In this document: positions 53,106-59,884 of the stretch, piece by piece
Layout of the letters: every line of letters begins with the position of its first letter
Position numbering within the stretch: position 1 is the stretch's first letter
Source of the DNA: Amphibacillus marinus
GTDB lineage: Bacteria; Bacillota; Bacilli; Bacillales; Amphibacillaceae
Assembly: GCF_900110345.1 (NCBI RefSeq)
Contig: NZ_FODJ01000013.1
Coordinates: 1-64,000 of the forward strand
Direction of reading: 5' to 3'
Length of the DNA: 64,000 nt
Translations under genes and position numbers: made by a program
Notes under the pieces: model-generated
What the model was told of the DNA's origin: nothing
What the model saw: only the letters and a program-made list of their open reading frames with translations
The model's database searches: none

Positions 53106-53471
53106 CTAACCATGTTTTTCGTCTGCGTAATAAGCAGCTTGGAATGTTTTAATGTGTTCGGTCAATTGTTCAAGGTAATAATTAGTGAAGAACATCTTTT
53201 CCTTGAGCAAATAACGATTCGGTTGTCTGCTATCAGCTTCAAAACGGTATTGAAACGTACAGTCAAGGTCAATAATAGAAATGTTGATACAATGAAACTG
53301 CTTATATTCAACCGTCTTAATGACATAACCGATGAACATATCTTTTTTGAATAACCAATCTGTTAGCTTCTGTTCAATGGTTTCAGCAATATCAGGTGTT
53401 GTATGTTCAGCAATTTCTTTTAAATCGAATATCTGTCCTGTGTGAATTTTGGCTTTTTTAGCTAGTGGCAT
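53106..53471 (-). CDS. Hypothetical early protein
   Basis: 121 residues from ATG 53471 (AAAGGGAATG upstream). Contains DIAETIEQKLTDWLFKKDMF and CINISIIDLDCTFQYRFEA. Soluble, unknown; follows the minus-strand XRE gene in the early operon. Confidence 0.5.
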   Translation of the reverse strand: MPLAKKAKIHTGQIFDLKEIAEHTTPDIAETIEQKLTDWLFKKDMFIGYVIKTVEYKQFHCINISIIDLDCTFQYRFEADSRQPNRYLLKEKMFFTNYYLEQLTEHIKTFQAAYYADEKHG

Positions 53472-53484
53472 GATTTCATTCCCT

Positions 53485-53724
53485 TTAAGCTGTTTCATTT
53501 AAATTTCTCTTTTCGAGAATTTTAAAGTCTTGATAAAGTTCACTTATATGCACGTTCAAAATTGCGGCTATTAACGGTACTTTATTTGCGTCAAGACCTT
53601 TCTTACCCGATTCGATTTCACTGATCATCGAAGCCGATTTATAACCTAATTTCTTTGATACATAAGCTTGAGTAAGTCCTCGTGACTTTCTTAGAATTTT
53701 AATTTGTTCACCAATGTTATTCAT
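53485..53724 (-). CDS. XRE-family regulator (Cro-like)
   Basis: A 79-residue helix-turn-helix protein (IKILRKSRGLTQAYVSKKLG, SASMISEIESGKKGLD). Divergent from the larger XRE gene at 53878, with four shared operators between them. By position it is the early-operon, Cro-type side of the switch, reading towards the primase. Confidence 0.85.
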   Translation of the reverse strand: MNNIGEQIKILRKSRGLTQAYVSKKLGYKSASMISEIESGKKGLDANKVPLIAAILNVHISELYQDFKILEKRNLNETA

Positions 53725-53742
53725 TAAATCACCACCTTTAAA

Positions 53743-53841
53743 TTCTCGAAACGTGAACTGTTGTACCCATTATATATTCTCGTAATGTGAATTTCAATAG
53801 TTTTATTCCTTTTTCGAGAATATTTATTCTCATATTGCGAA
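53743..53841. promoter_or_regulatory. Four 15-bp operators of the XRE switch
   Basis: Four copies of the imperfect palindrome TTCnCGNNNCGnGAA: TTCTCGAAACGTGAA (53743-53757), TTCTCGTAATGTGAA (53777-53791), TTCCTTTTTCGAGAA (53806-53820) and TTCTCATATTGCGAA (53827-53841). They fill the region between the two divergent regulator genes, as in a lysogeny switch. Confidence 0.75.
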
Positions 53842-53877
53842 ATAATGATAAAATTAATTGAAATGGAGGGCTGTTTG

Positions 53878-54201
53878 ATGAAGTTTCATGAGCGTTTAAG
53901 GAAATGTCGTGAGGAAATCGGTCTAAAACAAAATAGTGTGGCTGAAAAAATCGGAGTAAAAAACAATACTCTCTCTAGCTATGAAAAGGGAATTAGACAA
54001 CCAGATTATGAAACACTTAATAAGCTAGCCAAGCTTTACAATGTTTCTATTGATTACTTAATCAATGGAAGTCAAGAATCTGAACAGCATGAAAATTTGT
54101 TCTTTTTTGATATGGAAGGTTTATCTGAGAAGGAAATTGATGATATAAAAGAGCATATTCGATATGTTAAATGGAAGTCTGAACAGGGAAAGGAAGAGTA
54201 G
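53878..54201 (+). CDS. XRE-family repressor (CI-like)
   Basis: A 107-residue protein with an N-terminal HTH (LRKCREEIGLKQNSVAEKIG, NNTLSSYEKGIRQPDYETL) and a short helical C terminus. ATG 53878 follows TGGAGGG. The likely prophage repressor; the ImmA-type gene two positions downstream is the expected antirepressor protease. Confidence 0.88.
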   Translation: MKFHERLRKCREEIGLKQNSVAEKIGVKNNTLSSYEKGIRQPDYETLNKLAKLYNVSIDYLINGSQESEQHENLFFFDMEGLSEKEIDDIKEHIRYVKWKSEQGKEE

Positions 54202-54204
54202 AAA

Positions 54205-54873
54205 TTGGATAGAAAAAGGGCTAAAGCCCTCATTGATTTATTTAGAATGCTTACAATGTTTGTTGCACTTTATTTTGTATTTACACTTAGATTACACTTC
54301 TACTACACTTTAGCAGCGATTATCATTCCTAATGCACTGGCACAAATTCTTATTGTAGCATTGCCTAAAAGAAAACAAAGCAAGAAAAAAACAGCTCCAA
54401 AGAAAGCTGGCAAAAAGAAACCTACTGCAAAATCAAGCAAAGTTCCTACAACAAGACTTCTCCCAGACAAACAGATCTTAAAAATGCCATTAGAAAAAAT
54501 GTCAGGTTCTGAATTTGAACGTTTATGTTACATGTACTATAAGGCTAAAGGTTACAGACCAAAAGAAACGGGTAAGGGAGCTGATGGTGGTGTTGATCTA
54601 CTTATCTATCAACGAGAGCATAAAACTTATGAAGCTGTACAAATCAAGCATTATATTAACTCAGGAAGACAGATTACCGTTGAGCCTATAAGAATGTTAC
54701 ATGCAGCAAAACAAAATAAAGGTTGTCAACTTGCACGCTTTATCACCACAACTACATATACCAAGGATGCCATGCTGCAAGCCGATCAATTTTATATTGA
54801 AACACATGGGATTGAGTGGGTCAGACGCAAGATAGACACTTGGAGAAAAGAGCAGGCAAAGAGAATTAGCTAA
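54205..54873 (+). CDS. Membrane-anchored Mrr-type restriction endonuclease
   Basis: A 222-residue protein: two N-terminal membrane segments (~10-55), a Lys-rich linker, and a C-terminal Mrr_cat nuclease domain (~95-200). The domain has FERLCYMYYKAKGY, the Asp in KGADGGVDLLIY and the QxK of YEAVQIKHY. Mrr enzymes cut modified DNA. TTG start at 54205 behind AAAGGAAGAG, 3 bp after the repressor stop, so it is expressed with the repressor in the integrated state. Confidence 0.82.
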   Translation: MDRKRAKALIDLFRMLTMFVALYFVFTLRLHFYYTLAAIIIPNALAQILIVALPKRKQSKKKTAPKKAGKKKPTAKSSKVPTTRLLPDKQILKMPLEKMSGSEFERLCYMYYKAKGYRPKETGKGADGGVDLLIYQREHKTYEAVQIKHYINSGRQITVEPIRMLHAAKQNKGCQLARFITTTTYTKDAMLQADQFYIETHGIEWVRRKIDTWRKEQAKRIS

Positions 54874-54898
54874 TATCTTTAGAAGATATTAGCTTTTT
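54869..54898 (+). terminator. Terminator after the Mrr-type gene
   Basis: An 11-bp stem GCTAATATCTT/AAGATATTAGC with a 3-nt loop, followed by TTTTT. It separates the repressor-nuclease unit from the SOS-type promoter of the next gene. Confidence 0.85.
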
Positions 54899-54902
54899 AG
54901 GG

Positions 54903-54931
54903 TTGAAAAACAGAACGTTTGTTCTTATAAT
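54903..54931 (+). promoter_or_regulatory. SigA promoter with LexA-type box upstream of the ImmA-like gene
   Basis: TTGAAA (54903-54908), 17-bp spacer, TATAAT (54926-54931). The spacer holds GAACGTTTGTTC (54913-54924), matching the Bacillus SOS box core GAAC-N4-GTTC. LexA bound here would block RNA polymerase directly, making the gene DNA-damage inducible. Confidence 0.75.
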
Positions 54932-54949
54932 GGTTTTGAGGTGATTATT

Positions 54950-55444
54950 TTGTACCAGAACTATAGACCATTTGATGCAGAAATTTATATTATGAATCTT
55001 TACAAGAAAATGGGGATTAATGAACCCTATCAAATTAATGAAGAAAAGATTGCATATGAATTGGAAATTAATTTAACATACTCGAACAAACGTTCTTACA
55101 GTTACCAATACAATGATTACAAAGCCATTAATATCTATTCTAATTTATCTGTTCGAGAAAGGAGAGAACGTTTCTTCCATGAATTGGCACACCTTTTAAG
55201 GCATCAAGGATGGCAATTGGAGTTACCGAAAAGCTTTATTGAATGGCAGGAGCTTGATAGCTTAAGGTTCACTTCATATGCTACCTTGCCCCACTTTATG
55301 TTATTAAAGTATGATTTGGATTTTCCTTTCATAGTAAACAACTTAATCAATGATTTTCATGCATCAAAAGAAATTTGCACAAAAAGAATAAATCAAATTA
55401 AGAAAAATACAAATATTTTTGATAATCATTTTTATAGAAAATGA
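54950..55444 (+). CDS. ImmA/IrrE-type metalloprotease
   Basis: A 164-residue protein with the zinc motif HELAHLLRHQ (HExxH) at its centre. In ICEBs1 and related phages ImmA cleaves the XRE-type repressor and so triggers induction. TTG start at 54950 behind GAGGTG. The start codon is ~20 bp past a promoter overlapped by a LexA-type box, so a two-step SOS induction of the element is likely. Confidence 0.85.
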   Translation: MYQNYRPFDAEIYIMNLYKKMGINEPYQINEEKIAYELEINLTYSNKRSYSYQYNDYKAINIYSNLSVRERRERFFHELAHLLRHQGWQLELPKSFIEWQELDSLRFTSYATLPHFMLLKYDLDFPFIVNNLINDFHASKEICTKRINQIKKNTNIFDNHFYRK

Positions 55445-55521
55445 ACACATATTACTTACTTTTTAATGTATTATTAAGTACATAATACAACTAATATGTA
55501 ATCAATTGGAGTGATTTTAAA

Positions 55522-56793
55522 ATGAATGGAAATTCACCTGTAACCTACCATACTCTGTACGACACTTTACCGAGATTTGAATCAATGATAGAAAATAAAA
55601 TTGAGAATAATGATATAAGCAATAGTAAAATAGATGTAGTATTGATTAAATCATTATTGATAGCCAAACACTTAAAAAAGGTGCTCAATAATAATGATCC
55701 CTTACTTTTTAGAAACAAAACTTTAACTAATTTAGAAAATAATATAAAAATTGTTGAGAGATCCCTTAAAAACCTTAATAATTCCAATGATTTTACTAAT
55801 ATCAATAGTAGAATTGACGATATCATAACTGATACCAGCAGTCTTCTCAATACTAAGGATTCAGAAGACATAAACAACATTAGGGATACTGTTGTCTCAT
55901 TTAGACGGTCTTTGGGTAGACATAAAACAGTTTTAACTGAAGAAGCCTCTAATTTAAAAAAAGAAAGTACAGAACTCGCAAATTTGAGAGAACAACACAT
56001 GGAAAAATTTAATTCCATTGCAAGAGAAATAGAAGAAAAAAAACAAGAAATAGTACACTTTAAAAAAGAATTAAGCGAGGAATTTCTGGATCAAAAATCG
56101 GAACTTTTTGACAATTTAGAAATGGAAATTAATGAATCAAAAGCAAAATATAATGGTGTTTTTGATGATCTCGCTAAAACACTTAAAAATGATTTCAAAA
56201 ATATGATTGATATATACGATAATAAACTAGAGAGTATAATAAATGAAACTATTATAAGAAAGGATAAATATGATAAGGATTTAAGTGCCCATAAAAGATC
56301 TGTAGAGGAAATTGTTGGTATAATTTCAACAACTTCGATTTCGGGTCACTTTAAAGAAAATGCAGACTTTAATAGAAAATCAAAGAATATATGGCAAATT
56401 GTGACTATCTCAGCTTTTTTACTAACAGTTATATTCGGAATTTTCGCCTTCATGTATGATACATCTAACACTTGGGTGGGACTAGTTTCAAGAGGTATTG
56501 TAACTACAGCACTTGGGTCTTTAACTGCTTATGCAGCAAGGCAAGCTTCAAAAAGCGAGGCCGAGGAGAGAAACAATAGAAGAATGGAAATAGAGCTTAA
56601 AACTTTAGATCCATATATTGCTTCTTTTAAAAATGAAGATAGAATAAAGTTAAAAGAACAGTTATTCCCTACTATTTTTGGAAATAATACAGCTTCAGAA
56701 TTAAATTTAAATGAAGCGTTGGATGTTAAAATAGATAATATTAATGACCTCCTTAAACTATTATCAGAAATAGTCGGTAAAATCAAATCATAA
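55522..56793 (+). CDS. Coiled-coil protein with two C-terminal TM helices
   Basis: A 423-residue AT-rich gene. A long helical region (~30-280) includes a coiled coil (KKESTELANLREQHMEKFNS). Two membrane segments follow (IVTISAFLLTVIFGIFAFM at ~292 and GIVTTALGSLTAYAA at ~325), then a ~80-residue cytoplasmic tail. Position between ImmA and the SIR2-like gene near the right junction marks it as cargo; it may be a membrane effector of a defence system. Family not recognised. Confidence 0.55.
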   Translation: MNGNSPVTYHTLYDTLPRFESMIENKIENNDISNSKIDVVLIKSLLIAKHLKKVLNNNDPLLFRNKTLTNLENNIKIVERSLKNLNNSNDFTNINSRIDDIITDTSSLLNTKDSEDINNIRDTVVSFRRSLGRHKTVLTEEASNLKKESTELANLREQHMEKFNSIAREIEEKKQEIVHFKKELSEEFLDQKSELFDNLEMEINESKAKYNGVFDDLAKTLKNDFKNMIDIYDNKLESIINETIIRKDKYDKDLSAHKRSVEEIVGIISTTSISGHFKENADFNRKSKNIWQIVTISAFLLTVIFGIFAFMYDTSNTWVGLVSRGIVTTALGSLTAYAARQASKSEAEERNNRRMEIELKTLDPYIASFKNEDRIKLKEQLFPTIFGNNTASELNLNEALDVKIDNINDLLKLLSEIVGKIKS

Positions 56794-56801
56794 ATTTTTT
56801 T

Positions 56802-56825
56802 GGTCACTATTTTAGAATAGTGACC
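56802..56825 (+). terminator. Terminator after the coiled-coil gene
   Basis: The perfect stem GGTCACTATT/AATAGTGACC closes a 4-nt loop; ATTTTAATT follows. Confidence 0.75.
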
Positions 56826-57001
56826 ATTTTAATTATAAATGTTATTAAATTACTACTAAAAAAATTTAGTAGTTTAAAATTCTATAAATTAATATATATG
56901 TATTATTTTGTTGAATACATAGATCTTTTCTCTCACATAAGATAAAATAGGAATATATTTTAATAAGTAAATTAACTTTTGATTTTTAAGGGGAATTTTG
57001 A

Positions 57002-58339
57002 ATGGAAGCAAATGAGATTCTTGAAATATCGACTTCATTAGCTAGTGGTGCACTAACTCTTTTTCTTGGAACTGGTTTTAGTAAACATATGACTGACGAT
57101 AATGCACCTAGTTGGTTAGAACTCCTATATGAGTGTGCCGAAAAACTAAATGATGATGATTTAATAAACAGTTTGTTTGTTACAAATGATGAAGGCGTAG
57201 TGAGCAAATGTAATTTTCAATTAACTATTTGCGCCCAAATATTAGAAGAAGAGTTCACAAAAAACAGCAAGGATATAAGGGAAGAAATAGCGACGATTAT
57301 TGAAGAGAAAATTAATATACATACTATTAACCCTGACCACATTAGAGAGTTTAGAAAATTCTTGGAAAGTCACAACGATATTAACATCATAACAACTAAT
57401 TATGACTCGATTATTACTGATTTCATCTTACCACAGGCAAGTAAAACTGTAGTAGAAGGCACCATACTCCCAAAAACACTAGATATTAAACCAGTTCTTC
57501 ATATTCATGGATCGATCAAAAAACCTAATTCAATAATTTTAACAGAAGCTGATTATTTTAATTTTTCACATAATGAAAGTTATATGTCAAGAAAGTTATT
57601 CACTTCAATACAAGAAAATACTATTGTTATTATTGGTTATTCTCTAGGCGATTTTGATTTGAATCGCATTTTAAATGAAGCTAAGGAATTAAAGTTAGAT
57701 AATACAAAGCGAAGCGATATTTACTATGTGAGCAGGGATGCAGTAAATGATATATATCAGCGATATTATTACTCAACTTTTGGTGTAACTGTATTAGAAG
57801 AAACCGAAATAAGCGATCTTTTTCAGAGAATAGAGGGGAGTTATCATGAAGCTGAAAAAATAATAGAATATTCAAAGAGACTACATGAGGTTTTTGAAAA
57901 TAAGGTTGGTTTTACTGACGATTTTATTAAATTAAGCGACTCCTTATATAAGATATTATTGTGGGCAGATGTTGGCGGTCATTCATTAAGAGATGAGAGC
58001 TTGCAAAGATTAATTATAGACTTTCTTCATCAAAAAAAGAAGAAAACACTTGAACCCCATGCATGGAATCAATATGCACACTTAGCTGATTGGTTGATAT
58101 ATCTCGGATCAATAATAGACATTGCCGAAACCTCTATAGAAGATGAGTACCTAGAATTAGTAAAATACTCTTTCAGTAAGATGAGCAAGATTACAGAACG
58201 TGGATACTCATGGAAAGCACATTCAATTTGGTTTCAAAATTTTATAAAATTAAAAAGTTCTAATAAAACACTCATACATAAGATGAAAGAAGAATCATTT
58301 TTTCGTGAAAGTAATAGTGTTGAAGAGATTATTAATTAG
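57002..58339 (+). CDS. SIR2-like domain protein (putative NAD-degrading defence effector)
   Basis: A 445-residue protein. The N-terminal SIR2-like domain (~15-265) shows LFLGTGFSKHM (nucleotide loop), the catalytic Asn in ITTNYDS, the His in LHIHGSIKK and VIIGYSLGDFDL. The C-terminal ~180 residues are helical and unrecognised, perhaps the sensor. SIR2-like proteins of this kind act in anti-phage systems by depleting NAD+. It has its own upstream region and ends 48 bp before the right junction core, a cargo position. Confidence 0.82.
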   Translation: MEANEILEISTSLASGALTLFLGTGFSKHMTDDNAPSWLELLYECAEKLNDDDLINSLFVTNDEGVVSKCNFQLTICAQILEEEFTKNSKDIREEIATIIEEKINIHTINPDHIREFRKFLESHNDINIITTNYDSIITDFILPQASKTVVEGTILPKTLDIKPVLHIHGSIKKPNSIILTEADYFNFSHNESYMSRKLFTSIQENTIVIIGYSLGDFDLNRILNEAKELKLDNTKRSDIYYVSRDAVNDIYQRYYYSTFGVTVLEETEISDLFQRIEGSYHEAEKIIEYSKRLHEVFENKVGFTDDFIKLSDSLYKILLWADVGGHSLRDESLQRLIIDFLHQKKKKTLEPHAWNQYAHLADWLIYLGSIIDIAETSIEDEYLELVKYSFSKMSKITERGYSWKAHSIWFQNFIKLKSSNKTLIHKMKEESFFRESNSVEEIIN

Positions 58340-58386
58340 ATCGGAGTAAGAAGTACTTCTGCTAATCAAAAAGAGTTGAAGTGTTG

Positions 58387-58412
58387 TTTGCAATCACCAT
58401 GAATCACATTTG
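58387..58412. other. Attachment junction, right (gerE 5' part-element)
   Basis: The core CAAA (minus strand) is at 58409-58412. The element arm TTTGCAATCAC (plus, 58387-58397) is the exact inverted counterpart of the arm at 32073-32083. When the ends are joined the arms form a 46-bp site with 18 of 23 positions symmetric about the core, the expected attP of a large serine recombinase. Confidence 0.88.
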
Positions 58413-58554
58413 AAATATGATTCCTAACTGTTTTCTGCGATATGAATAGTTCGTCTGCTATGTCCTTGGTTGTTTTATCCTGCACCAGTAGTTCGAATAC
58501 TTCTCTTTCACGTTTGGTCAATAATTGCTTCGGTTTATAGTCGTGATCCTTCAA
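58410..58554 (-). pseudogene. gerE: gerE, 5' fragment (codons 1-49), interrupted by the element
   Basis: Encodes the start of GerE: LLTKREREVFELLVQDKT, then DIADELFISQKTVRNHISN, the LuxR-type HTH. After the core it reads 13 foreign residues (VIHGDCKQHFNSF) and stops, giving a 62-residue product lacking the last helix. GerE is the final mother-cell regulator of coat genes in Bacillus. TTG start at 58554 with AAGGAGG upstream. A perfect SigK-type promoter lies 65-90 bp upstream, so the gene still receives its sporulation signal. Confidence 0.95.
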
Positions 58555-58619
58555 AATTTAGACCCCTCCTTGCTGTCCTTAAAGCTGCAGTTGAAGGGTA
58601 TTAATTCATTTAGTCATGG

Positions 58620-58646
58620 TATTTTATGATGACAATGGCTTTCTGT
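58620..58646 (-). promoter_or_regulatory. SigK-type promoter of gerE
   Basis: On the minus strand: AC, exactly 16 bp, CATAAAATA. This fits the SigK consensus AC-N16-CATANNNTA at every fixed base. gerE is SigK-dependent in B. subtilis, so the match is functionally expected. Confidence 0.75.
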
Positions 58647-58904
58647 GCTTTGCCAAACCACTTTTATTTCAAATCAAACGACTGTCATTGTGGGACAATA
58701 ACCTAAATAACAAAGTCTTTTCTCAAAGTTGTGCGTAATTAAGATACATGCACAACTCATTCATTTACTATATACTAGCTAACGAAGGCATCTAACGCCA
58801 GCCTAATTAAACACCTCCGTTTTGTTTCTTTAGCATATGTAACCTAACGCCAGCTTGATACTGTCACAGGAAAGCAACATTTACGCATGAATACGAACAG
58901 CGCT
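58647..58904. repeat. Region upstream of gerE with an 11-bp direct repeat
   Basis: No supported gene. CTAACGCCAGC occurs at 58792-58802 and again at 58844-58854. The meaning is unknown; in B. subtilis the sdhCAB operon lies on this side of gerE and is absent here. Confidence 0.35.
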
Positions 58905-59063
58905 TTAACGCTCCCTCTTACTTTGCAGTTCGTAAATAAGTTCCCTCATTAGATCATTTTTTTCACGCATCAAGTTTAAAATGGTGATTGCAAAATAAAT
59001 GAGAAAAATAATTAAGCCCAACGGTAATAATGCCATGATAAATTGAAAAAAACTAAATAACAT
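58905..59063 (-). CDS. Small membrane protein (52 aa), DUF4083-like
   Basis: ATG 59063 behind GGAGGG. One membrane helix (ALLPLGLIIFLIYFAITIL) followed by a charged helix (REKNDLMRELIYELQSKRE). Similar in layout to the next gene and to small Bacillus DUF4083 proteins (single helix plus coiled tail). Function unknown. Confidence 0.5.
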   Translation of the reverse strand: MLFSFFQFIMALLPLGLIIFLIYFAITILNLMREKNDLMRELIYELQSKRER

Positions 59064-59080
59064 AGTAAACCCTCCTTAAG

Positions 59081-59236
59081 CTACTGATTTTGTTTCCTTA
59101 ACTCCCGCAATTGTAACGCAATGTCCTCTAATGCTTCTTTTTTTCCTTGCATCAGGACAAGTACCTTAATTAAGAAGTAAATGAAAAAAACACCTAATGC
59201 TAGCGAAGCAATATACATAAAAATTGCTAAAACCAA
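59081..59236 (-). CDS. Small membrane protein (51 aa), paralogue of the preceding
   Basis: TTG 59236 behind GGAGGGTTTAAG. One helix (YIASLALGVFFIYFLIKVL) and a coiled tail (GKKEALEDIALQLRELRKQ). Together with the downstream gene it forms a tandem pair. Function unknown. Confidence 0.5.
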   Translation of the reverse strand: MVLAIFMYIASLALGVFFIYFLIKVLVLMQGKKEALEDIALQLRELRKQNQ

Positions 59237-59406
59237 TCTTAAACCCTCCTTATCATTTATTATCACCATTTTACCATATAATCCCTTAATGACATAGGAC
59301 TATTTCTACCCAAAAGCGTGTAATCTGGTTCAATAAAATCATTGCATTCCCTTTGTTAAAAAGCGATAATAAGAGATAGGCAATTGTTTGAGAGGGGATT
59401 ATTTCC

Positions 59407-59841
59407 ATGCATGAAAATATGAAGAAAATAGACAAGATTGTGAATGAACTTGAGACAACTGGGACTGGCTATGATTTATTAAGGTATGTGGCCTTGCCTG
59501 ACCTACTAGGTAAAGATGCTGCACAAATTTTATATGTATTGGGTAAGAACATGGCTCGAGAATTAGCTTTTTCTTCTGTTGGGGAGATTAGTGGATTCTT
59601 TTATAAAACAGGCTGGGGCAGTCTAGAGCTTATTAAAGAGAAACGGGCTGAGCATATTTTCAAGCTGCAAACTAGGGCTATTTCACAGCGCTACCACGCT
59701 GGCATTGTGACAGATTATCGTCTAGAGGCCGGATTTTTAGCTGCGGGTATGGAGCAGCTTAATAATTATAGCTGTGAATGTGTTGAAGAGGAAAAACCGA
59801 AGAAGAATTATGTTGAGTTTCGTGTTCAGCATTACCGTTAA
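59407..59841 (+). CDS. yslB: YslB-like DUF2507 protein
   Basis: A 144-residue protein. YVALPDLLGKDAAQILYVLG and ELAFSSVGEISGFFYKTGWG, then FRLEAGFLA-type (here YRLEAGFLAAGMEQL), match the DUF2507/V4R-related YslB family found near uvrC in Bacilli. Function unknown. ATG 59407 lies after GAGAGGGG. A bidirectional terminator separates it from uvrC. Confidence 0.8.
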   Translation: MHENMKKIDKIVNELETTGTGYDLLRYVALPDLLGKDAAQILYVLGKNMARELAFSSVGEISGFFYKTGWGSLELIKEKRAEHIFKLQTRAISQRYHAGIVTDYRLEAGFLAAGMEQLNNYSCECVEEEKPKKNYVEFRVQHYR

Positions 59842-59847
59842 AAAAAT

Positions 59848-59884
59848 AAGGACCGAGCAATTCAATCATTGCTTTGGTCCTTTT
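59848..59884. terminator. Bidirectional terminator between yslB and uvrC
   Basis: AAGGACCgAGCAA pairs with TTGCTttGGTCCTT around a short loop, with A and T tracts on both sides. It overlaps the end of uvrC. Confidence 0.75.

Larger units (their letters stand above)
32061..58409. mobile_element. 26.3-kb integrated phage-plasmid-like element inserted in gerE
   Basis: The boundaries are defined by the interrupted gerE frame and the shared CAAA core. Contents in order: defence-like operon (32235-36726), large serine recombinase (36807-38324), membrane-rich virion or secretion operon with Zot-like ATPase and coat-like protein (38405-46667), ParMR partition genes, small genes, SSB, primase-helicase (to 52662), divergent XRE repressors with operators, Mrr-type nuclease, ImmA-like protease, coiled-coil membrane protein and SIR2-like protein. 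The parts indicate an element that integrates site-specifically, can replicate and segregate as a plasmid, and probably makes filamentous particles. Base composition of the cargo is more AT-rich than the flanks. Confidence 0.93.

Noticed and set aside
55084-55097. LexA-type box CGAACAAACGTTCT inside the ImmA-like gene
   Set aside because: It matches GAAC-N4-GTTC but lies within coding sequence away from any promoter; the box at 54913-54924 is the plausible functional one.
58366-58554. Intact short LuxR-type regulator
   Set aside because: Homology to GerE stops exactly at the attachment core and the missing end is found at the other junction, so it is an interrupted gene.
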